In this document: in pieces, positions 1 through 5,677 of the stretch
How positions within the stretch are numbered: the first letter of the stretch is position 1
How the letters are laid out: each line of letters starts with the position of its first letter
From: Bog-159 sp035602155
Lineage (GTDB): Bacteria > Acidobacteriota > Terriglobia > Bryobacterales > Bryobacteraceae
DNA length: 7,444 nucleotides
Assembly (NCBI GenBank): GCA_035602155.1
Contig: DATNMW010000017.1
Coordinates: forward strand, 1 to 7,444
Reading direction: 5' to 3'
The notes under the pieces: generated by a model
What the model was told of the DNA's origin: nothing
Databases searched by the model: none
Seen by the model: the letters and a program-made list of their open reading frames with translations, nothing else
Translations under genes and position numbers: made by a program

Positions 1-1059
1 GGCGAGTTCGAAGAAGCTCTGTTGACGCTCGTGCATCCCGGCCCGGCGCCCTTGATCTCGCTCGCCCGGCAGCGGTTCCTGACGCCGGACGGCAGCGGCC
101 TGCCGCCGCTGGCCCAGTACGCGCAACTGGTGCTGCCCGGCGGCGCGCGACGCACGGTCGGCTATACCGAAGCCAGCCGCGGCTGCAAGCACTTGTGCCG
201 GCATTGTCCCGTCGTGCCGGTCTACCAAGGGCATTTCCGTATCGTGCAGCGCGAGATCGTAATGGAGGATATTCGCCGCCAGGTCGCGGCCGGCGCACAG
301 CATATAACGTTTGGCGATCCCGATTTCTTCAACGGCATCGGACACGCGGTCGAACTGGTGCGGGCGCTGCACCGCGAATTTCCGCAAGTCACATACGATG
401 CGACCATCAAAGTCGAGCACCTATTGCAGCACAGCGAGCACTTGCCGTTGCTGCGCGAAACGGGCTGCGCGTTCGTGGTATCGGCGGTCGAGTCGGTGGA
501 CGATTACGTCTTGCGGCACATCCTGGAAAAAGGCCACACGCGCGCCGATTTCGTGCGCGTCGCGCAACTGTTTCGCGAGCTGGGCCTGGTGCTGGCGCCG
601 ACCTTCGTCCCTTTCCACCCCTGGATGACACTGGAAGGTTACGCGGACTTGCTGGCGGCCATCGCCGATCTGGATCTGATTGAGCACGTCTCGCCGGTGC
701 AACTCACTATCCGTCTGCTGGTCCCGGCTGGCTCCCGGCTGCTCGAACTGCCGGAAGCGCGCGCCGCCATCGGCGAATTCGACGAAGGCGCGCTGAGTTA
801 CCGCTGGGTGCATCCCGATGCGCGGGTCGATAGGCTGCAACGCGAGTTGGAGGCGGCCATCGCGCGCGCGGTCGTGGCCAAAGAGGATCGGCGCACGATT
901 TTCCGGCGCGTTTGGGGAATGACACACGAGGCGATAGCGATGCGGACGCCGCGCCTGCCGGATGTGCCGCCGGGCCGGCCGCGAGTAACTATCCCATATC
1001 TGACGGAGCCCTGGTATTGTTGAGCGGAGCCTATCGAGGAGCAGTTGGCTCCTATATAA
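1..1059 (+). CDS. CUAEP-tail radical SAM selenoprotein (5' end outside window; TGA at 1021 read as Sec)
   Basis: Seen: the frame is open from the first base, and the earliest start-like codon (TTG at 22) has no ribosome site, so the gene very probably begins upstream. The window opens with residues GEFEEAL, which resembles the end of the B12-binding-like Rossmann domain that precedes many radical SAM cores. The radical SAM 4Fe-4S motif CKHLCRHC (CxxxCxxC) is encoded at 184-207, after a GYTEASRG stretch. Further core features include GDPDFF, which fits strand 2 of the barrel. The frame reaches Trp-Tyr-Cys and then TGA (1021-1023). Continuing in frame gives Ala-Glu-Pro-Ile-Glu-Glu-Gln-Leu-Ala-Pro-Ile and TAA at 1057. 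Known: a radical SAM family is named for a C-terminal CUAEP or CCAEP tail, in which U is selenocysteine. Inferred: this is the Sec form, a cytosolic SAM/FeS enzyme whose Cys-Sec pair may be redox active. The substrate is unknown. Calling the protein complete at 1023 would cut off the diagnostic tail. Confidence 0.88.
1021..1023 (+). other. In-frame TGA selenocysteine codon
   Basis: The TGA directly follows TGT (Cys) and directly precedes GCG GAG CCT, spelling Cys-Sec-Ala-Glu-Pro. The five-residue match to the known tail motif, with Sec in exactly the expected place, is unlikely by chance. A SECIS-type hairpin follows, and only 11 further sense codons come before TAA, as expected for a tail. 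The tRNA-Sec (selC), SelA and SelB needed for decoding are not in this window and must be elsewhere in the genome if the call is right. Confidence 0.87.
1024..1056 (+). promoter_or_regulatory. Candidate bacterial SECIS hairpin (bSECIS)
   Basis: Immediately after the TGA, AGGAGC (1037-1042) pairs perfectly with GCTCCT (1048-1053) around a five-base loop AGTTG. Below a two-base CG bulge, TAT (1032-1034) can pair with ATA (1054-1056). The loop starts 19 nt after the TGA and has G as its second base. Known bSECIS elements place a small apical loop, with a G in its first two positions, roughly 16-37 nt from the UGA, and SelB binds there. A competing helix, GGAGCC (1026-1031) with GGCTCC (1047-1052), is also perfect but leaves a 15-nt loop. 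The element lies wholly inside the coding sequence. I judged pairing by eye, without a folding calculation. Confidence 0.7.
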
Positions 1060-1062
1060 CCT

Positions 1063-2394
1063 ATGCAAACGGAATCCATCCGCGATGCCCGCAGACGCCA
1101 GGACCACAGCGAAGAACTGGCCGCCAAGGGCTGGTATCACAGCTTCGAACTGCCCGATGGTACTCTGATTGACGGCGTGAATCCGCTGCCGCGCCTGCGG
1201 GAGCGCTTCGCCCGATTTCCCATTCCCGGCGATCTGCGCGGCAAGCGCGTGCTGGACATCGGCGCATGGGACGGCTGGTTCACCTTCGAGGCGGAGCGCC
1301 GCGGCGCGGACGTGACCGCCATCGATTGCGTGGAGGCGCCCCACTTTATCGAACTGCATCGCAAGCTCGCCTCCAAGGCCGATTACCGCATCCTGGAAGT
1401 TTACGAATTGCCCGCCGCCGCCCTGGGGAAATTCGACGTCGTTTTTCTGCTCGGCGTGCTGTATCACTTGCGTCACCCGCTGCTGGCTTTGGAGATTGTC
1501 TGCAGCCTGACGACCGGCATCGCCATCGTCGAGTCTTTCGTCACGGATGGAGACACCTGGCAGGAACACACGGCGGACATCCCGGCTTTGGAATTCTACG
1601 AAGGCTACGAGCTAGCCAACCAATACGACAATTGGGTTGGTCCCAGCGTGGCCTGCCTGTTGGCGATGTGCCGCGCGGCGGGATATGCCCGCGTGGAATT
1701 GCTGCGCACCGAGCCATTCAACGCAATGGTGGCTTGCTACCGAAGATGGGAGCCACCTCCCGCGCAGGCTGTTTGCGCGCCTCCGGAGCTTATCTCCGCC
1801 GCGCACAATGTCAACGGCGGCATCAATTTTTCCAGCCGCAAGGAAGAGTATATGTCGTGCTGGTTCCGCAGTTCCCGCGAAACGATCGCGAAGGAAGACC
1901 TGCGCCTCGAAGTGGACCAGTTTGGCGCGGCCGCTTACTACACCGGCAGCCAAGCGAACGGCGGGTGGGCCGCGAACTTTCCCTTGCCGCGCGGCCTATC
2001 GCCCGGATGGCATCGGGTGCGGCTGCGCTTCGCGGACAGCAATTTCAGCAATGCCGTGCGAATCGCCGTAGACCTTCCCTTGCACGTCAGCCGGATTGTT
2101 TGCCATGGCGTCCGCGATGCGATTAACTTCAAGAGCGGTGAAGTCAGCGTATCGGAGAATGGATACCTAAGCTGCTGGGCGGCGGGACTTCCCGAGAACG
2201 CCGACCGTCACAATGTACGCGTCTTCCTGGGCGATATCCGGCTGAAGGTCTCTTGGTTGGGGGCGCCGGATGCGGCCGGCCTTACCCAGTTCAATGCGGC
2301 CGTGCCGGAGAGCGTGCCGCAGGGCGATCACTCGCTGCGCATAGAATGCGGCGGAGTCGGTTCGGAGCCATGCACCGTGCGGGTTTCACGGTGA
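1063..2394 (+). CDS. CmoB/DUF1698-like SAM-dependent methyltransferase with tandem C-terminal beta modules
   Basis: 443 residues. The N-terminal two thirds reads like the Methyltransf_9 (DUF1698) family that includes the tRNA wobble-uridine enzyme CmoB. It has W24 and a DG at 32-33, then motif I VLDIGAWDGWFTFEAERRG (63-81) for SAM binding and an acidic residue closing strand 2 (D88). The family-typical FDVVFLLGVLYHLRHPLLAL follows at 124-143. Residues from about 246 are not part of CmoB. They form two similar blocks (about 246-339 and 348-442), each with an INF...(Y)xSCW opening and a closing P-x-G-x-H-x-(V/L)-R strand, suggesting two beta-sandwich-like modules. The ATG lies 3 nt after the TAA of the selenoprotein gene, in the same frame. 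No good Shine-Dalgarno sits at normal spacing, so translation probably depends on coupling. Because of this context a small-molecule or peptide substrate is as plausible as tRNA. The methyltransferase call is firm; the substrate is unknown. Confidence 0.88.
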   Translation: MQTESIRDARRRQDHSEELAAKGWYHSFELPDGTLIDGVNPLPRLRERFARFPIPGDLRGKRVLDIGAWDGWFTFEAERRGADVTAIDCVEAPHFIELHRKLASKADYRILEVYELPAAALGKFDVVFLLGVLYHLRHPLLALEIVCSLTTGIAIVESFVTDGDTWQEHTADIPALEFYEGYELANQYDNWVGPSVACLLAMCRAAGYARVELLRTEPFNAMVACYRRWEPPPAQAVCAPPELISAAHNVNGGINFSSRKEEYMSCWFRSSRETIAKEDLRLEVDQFGAAAYYTGSQANGGWAANFPLPRGLSPGWHRVRLRFADSNFSNAVRIAVDLPLHVSRIVCHGVRDAINFKSGEVSVSENGYLSCWAAGLPENADRHNVRVFLGDIRLKVSWLGAPDAAGLTQFNAAVPESVPQGDHSLRIECGGVGSEPCTVRVSR

Positions 2395-2411
2395 GCCACA
2401 GAATCACCGTG
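2387..2411 (+). terminator. 8-bp hairpin over the methyltransferase stop codon
   Basis: CACGGTGA (2387-2394, including the TGA stop) is perfectly complementary to TCACCGTG (2404-2411) across a 9-nt loop. It sits exactly at the end of the two-gene unit. There is no T-run after it, so it is not a classic intrinsic terminator. A 3'-end stabilising structure or chance pairing are alternatives. Confidence 0.35.
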
Positions 2412-2588
2412 TTGCGATTCACCGAAAGCCCTTGGCAATGGCGACGTCGGACTTGCTGTGGAGTGCCGTGCGCCGCAGTCCACTGCTGAAGGTTCCGTTG
2501 TTCTACATCGGAAAGCCGACACGACTTCCCCATGCCCCAAGGACAACGCGAACCGGGCCACCGTGTGTGCCAGAGTGTACACCCCACG

Positions 2589-3106
2589 CTACCCCCGATA
2601 GACCCGCCAGGTGAAGGTCTGGCGCTCGGTGGTGTCTTCCGTATAGTTTTGCGGGCCGTTATAGACGAAGCCCTGAATCTCTGAAACGCGCTGGTAGGCA
2701 TCGTAGCTGTATTTTCTGGTGGTTGCCGTTATTGTACGTTTTGGTGGACAGGGTGCCGTCGGGGTTGTAGCGTAGGAGATCGTGCCATTCTCGGGGTTGG
2801 TGGCCGAGCCCAGAAATTGCGTGGTGGAATGGTAGGCGAAGGTGCGCGTTTGGGTTCCGGTGCTGCGGGGCATGTTCACTTGCCGAACGCGTCGTTGGTG
2901 TACTGCTTCCACTTGCCTGCGGCATCGGTCGCGGTGGCCACGTTACCCTGATAGAGGTATTTACGTTCGTCCGGGGGGCCGCGCGGGGAACCCCGCATGG
3001 CAATCTGAATGAGCGGGTTCGCCGCGTAGTCAGCCGCGGTGGCGAAGATCTGCGGGGCATCCAGTCGAAGTTTCTGCGCGCTCCGAAACAAAATGGACAT
3101 CCGCAC
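2589..3106 (-). pseudogene. RHS/YD-repeat protein remnant, frameshifted
   Basis: The minus strand encodes recognisable YD-repeat text spread over three frames. Reading downstream: ERKYLYQGNVATATDAAGKW and QYTNDAFGK, then a stop (TGA overlapping the next segment). The next segment is QVNMPRSTGTQTRTF, then NPENGTISY. A frame change leads to YNPDGTLSTKTYNNGN, and a second change returns to KYSYDAYQRVSEIQGFVYNG, ending in a TAG at 2589. RHS/YD proteins are large secreted or surface toxin-delivery proteins built from such repeats. Here there is no start, no secretion signal, no core-closing region and no toxin tip, so the fragment is non-functional. The upstream boundary is uncertain: convincing similarity begins near 3020. 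A short GC palindrome (2983-2996) lies inside a Gly/Pro/Arg-rich stretch that does not look like RHS. Confidence 0.75.
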
Positions 3107-3532
3107 TATGCTGTCGCGTGCGTCCAGCCGCCGTCCTCAATGGACAAGGCCAACAGCCCCTGCACCACCATTTTTCCAGTTCTCTCTCTGACCGCTTGCT
3201 CTGCCCTTTCCCACGCATAGCACAGAAGGAACCATCGAGCTGCCCTGCTAAGCGCGGCCCGAGCGATATCGCGCTGCTCGACGTTCGCCGGCAACTAAAC
3301 GCCCAAGGGGCGTTCCGTCGGCGTGGGCCATTGAACACCCAAGAACTGCAAAACCCCCCTTGCGTTCCCATTTCGACTCTGCCATGCTGGCACGATTAGC
3401 CTTCCGAGTGGAGATCTCGAGGCCGGGTAGTTCGTGAGGTTGGCTCCGGCACGGTAATCGACACGTGGCCGCCAACGGTTCGATCAGCTTGGTCGTCAAG
3501 TTTAGTGGAATACTAGGGGAAGGAGAAGTCAC
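3107..3532. other. Gene-free stretch of about 430 bases, nothing recognised
   Basis: Short open frames exist on both strands. The best looking is a 62-codon minus-strand frame at 3106-3294 with an internal WFLLCYAWERAEQAV stretch. None has a convincing start, ribosome site or recognisable family, and neighbouring frames break in the same way as the adjacent RHS relic. It may be further eroded coding sequence. The last 20 bases hold the ribosome site of the gene starting at 3533. I see no tRNA, clear promoter or terminal inverted repeats. Confidence 0.5.
3520..3525 (+). promoter_or_regulatory. Shine-Dalgarno AAGGAG for the gene at 3533
   Basis: AAGGAG is followed by a 7-nt spacer and ATG. This near-ideal site fixes the start at 3533 and shows that the gene was once, or still is, expressed on its own. 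Confidence 0.75.
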
Positions 3533-4443
3533 ATGTTGAAAGCGACGATTCTCGCTGGGGCTTTCAGCCTTTGCCTTTTGGCTGGGAACGACCCCATTCG
3601 TGAGGTAACGTCTGAGGCGAGGAGAGAGGGACTCCAACCGGTCCCGGCGTTCTACGAGGGCTACTTTTACAGGATCGATAACGAAGCGGTTACGATCTTC
3701 GCGCCCGACGGCCATCTGGCCGTGGCCTTTGCCGAGGAGGCCGGCCACCCTCGCGCCATCGCGATCGACACCGATGGCACGATCGCCGTTGCCTGGGGTG
3801 CTTGGGACCCGAAGAAGGGGCGCGGCATCGATTTCCGAGATACCTCTGGCGCCGTGACTAGAACCATCAATACCGGATTGTATCTTCCTCACCACCTGGC
3901 ATTTGCCGAAGATCATTCTCTCTGGAGTTTTGGCTGCGAAGTGGATGCCACCAGCCCGCACGGAGTACCCAAACAGGAATACAAGACGGTGCGGAAGTAC
4001 CAGCCGGACGGCAAGGAGGCAGGAGCTTATCTCCCCCGCTCCCTGTTTGCACCCGGCCTCGAACCGCCTCTCAGGGCTTCCAGTGGAACAGCATTACCGT
4101 CGCGCACGATCGCGTCGGACTCTGGGCTGTTTCGGGCATGCGGGGCACCGAAACCGAGTGGGTAGAGTTGGACTTGACCGGCAACCTTTCTGGCCGGTGG
4201 AGGCTGGATCAGTTCGGACAACATCCAAAACTAGCCTTCACGAGAGACGATTCCTTCTTCGTCCAAGTCTGGGACGACAAAACCAGCACTCAGCAGTTCT
4301 ACGCGCTGGATCGGGCCTCCTCGAAATGGCGCGTAATGGATACGGCTCCGAGCGGGTGGCTTGAGGGCGCGGACGGAGACGCACTGGTGTTCAGAGGCGA
4401 AGCTCTCGGGCCGATGCACCTTCGGTGGTATCCACATCCGTAA
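3533..4443 (+). pseudogene. Secreted hypothetical protein, probable beta-propeller-like, broken by one frameshift
   Basis: The ATG follows a strong ribosome site. Residues 1-18 form a Sec-type signal (K3, then hydrophobic ILAGAFSLCLLAG), so the product is exported. The body has strand-like repeats such as VTIFAPDGHLAVAF, PRAIAIDTDGTIAVAWG and VRKYQPDGKEAG, of the kind seen in WD/NHL-type propellers. The first frame runs to a TAG at 4163-4165, but from about 4065 its text turns into Ser/Thr/Arg filler. The frame one base earlier instead carries SQGFQWNSITVAHDRVGLWA, continues through FTRDDSFFVQVWDD, and ends at TAA 4441-4443. One base missing (or two added) near 4065-4075 explains this, and the repaired protein would be about 303 residues. 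No family is recognised. It could be a true pseudogene or a sequencing indel. If the frameshift is real, the first frame would yield a 210-residue truncated protein. Confidence 0.72.
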
Positions 4444-4476
4444 TGAGCCTGCCGAAAACTCACGTCTCACGGATCC

Positions 4477-5622
4477 CTATGGCACGAGCCGGATGAGCGT
4501 GTTCACTAGAAACGGATCTTCGAACTCCGTCCGGTCGCCCACCTTCTTCCCCTTCACCGGCAGCAGGCGTGCCGTCAACGGTTTCCGCCATTTGAACGCC
4601 AGCGTGGCCACATCGCCCGCCATCGGAATGGTGTCCAGGCCGGCGCCGCAGACGGCCGAATACGCCAGCAGCACGTCCACGTCATACGTACCTTCGCTCC
4701 AGCGTTGCGCGTGCAGGCTGTCTTCCATCACCGGCAGCATCAGGCCGGAGTATCCGATGCGCTTCACCGGCACGGATTGCACGGCCTTGGTGATCGCCGC
4801 AGCCGCCGTCATGGCGCCGCTCGACCCGAACCTGCTTCCGGTGAACTTCTCAATGGCAGCCCCGATGGAAACCTCCCGCAACGGCGCCGGCGTTGCATCT
4901 ATGCCCATGTATGTCCACCCGGTTTTTTTTTGGATTTGCAGCGCCAGTTTCTCGATGGCCACGGCGTGCGCGTTCAGCTCCTGCGTAAGCCGCTCTGTAG
5001 CCATCGGCGCGTTGCCGGAAGTCTGCGAGAAAACCCGGTCCACGACGTTCGCTCCTTCGGTGCCGATCGCGAAGCGGCGTCCATCCCCTACGTGATACGA
5101 TCCCGGATAGAATGGCGCGTCGGGCGCCAGCATGGCCGTAGCGGCGAAATTGAAATTGGCCGCGCTGCCCGGACTGTGTTCTTCCACGAACTTCACCAGC
5201 GTGGCCGCAGCCTCGATGCACTTCCATTGGATGCCGTCTTCGCCGGCGATTACCAGGCTGGCCTCCAGGCTTTTCGTCGCCGAGAGGATCTCAGCCAGTG
5301 TCTGGGCCTGCGACGGATCGTCGGCGTCGCGCAACATGGCAGGGCCGATGTTTGCAGCGAGCGAATAATGGATCGCCAGCGCATCGTAGTCGCGAAAGAA
5401 GCGCAGGACATCCAGCCGCGAAAGGCCGCGCGTGTAGTCTGGGAAGGGCTGGGTCGTGATACGGACGCCTTCCACTTGATACCCGCCCGCTTCGATCATC
5501 CGTTTCGCCCGGCGCAATATCTGCGAGGTGTCCTGGACCTGCTCCCGGTAGCGCGCGCGATCCAATTTTAGGAACGCAGTGATGGCGCGCACTTTTGGTT
5601 TCGCCGGTTCGTCAGCCGGCAC
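4477..5622 (-). CDS. DUF711/UPF0210 family protein (body; Tat leader out of frame upstream)
   Basis: From the GTG at 5622 the frame encodes 381 residues. Diagnostic DUF711 stretches are visible: GEDGIQWKCIEAA (127-139), LAPDAPFYPGSYHVGDG then FAIGTEG (165-190), GIDATPAPL then SIGAAIEKFTG and FG (240-266), IGYSGLMLPVMED (289-301), and YSAVCGAGLDTIPMAGD (321-337). The family is widespread and of unsettled biochemical function. The GTG has only a weak GGAG about 12 nt upstream. It is unlikely to be the native start, because a perfect Tat leader with its own ATG and strong ribosome site sits just upstream, one base out of frame (5677). The intended product is therefore probably an exported protein of about 400 residues. 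The coding strand also has a run of nine A residues (4923-4931) at Q231-T234. It is the second gene of an operon and converges on the gene ending at 4443, with 33 bases between. Confidence 0.82.
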   Translation of the reverse strand: MPADEPAKPKVRAITAFLKLDRARYREQVQDTSQILRRAKRMIEAGGYQVEGVRITTQPFPDYTRGLSRLDVLRFFRDYDALAIHYSLAANIGPAMLRDADDPSQAQTLAEILSATKSLEASLVIAGEDGIQWKCIEAAATLVKFVEEHSPGSAANFNFAATAMLAPDAPFYPGSYHVGDGRRFAIGTEGANVVDRVFSQTSGNAPMATERLTQELNAHAVAIEKLALQIQKKTGWTYMGIDATPAPLREVSIGAAIEKFTGSRFGSSGAMTAAAAITKAVQSVPVKRIGYSGLMLPVMEDSLHAQRWSEGTYDVDVLLAYSAVCGAGLDTIPMAGDVATLAFKWRKPLTARLLPVKGKKVGDRTEFEDPFLVNTLIRLVP

Positions 5623-5677
5623 ATGCCAGCGACGCTCCGGAAAGCAAGGCGCCGCCTATAAACTGCCGTCGATTCAT
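5612..5677 (-). pseudogene. Tat signal leader of the DUF711 protein, separated by a one-base frameshift
   Basis: The ATG at 5677 encodes MNRRQFIGGALLSGASLACA and then Gly and a TGA (5614-5612). The RRQF twin-arginine motif and the hydrophobic stretch ending in SLACA form a textbook Tat signal, with possible lipoprotein character at the Cys. The ATG overlaps the stop of the upstream gene (ATGA) and has a strong ribosome site. Skipping one base near 5623 joins it to the DUF711 body (for example SLA-VPADEP). I infer that it is the true N-terminus, cut off by an indel. The less likely alternative is a leader peptide that couples translation to the GTG at 5622. Confidence 0.72.

Noticed and set aside
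22..1023. Radical SAM protein complete from TTG 22 to TGA 1023
   Set aside because: No ribosome site precedes the TTG and the frame is open to the window edge with domain-like residues. At the other end, stopping at the TGA would discard the AEP tail and SECIS.
421..1569. Long 382-codon minus-strand frame across the radical SAM and methyltransferase genes
   Set aside because: It is antisense to two genes with clear motifs, crosses their junction, and has no recognisable family. It is a high-GC shadow frame.
2983..2996. GC palindrome GCGGGGAACCCCGC as a terminator or mobile-element end
   Set aside because: It lies within the RHS relic, has a two-base centre and no T-run, and has no partner copy in the window.
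3489..3516. Possible sigma70 promoter (TTGGTC ... TACTAG) before the gene at 3533
   Set aside because: The -10 match is only 3 of 6 and the resulting transcript start would fall on the ribosome site.
5612..5614. TGA after the Tat leader as a second selenocysteine codon
   Set aside because: Read-through in that frame yields no DUF711 sequence. The body is in the next frame, so an indel explains it better.
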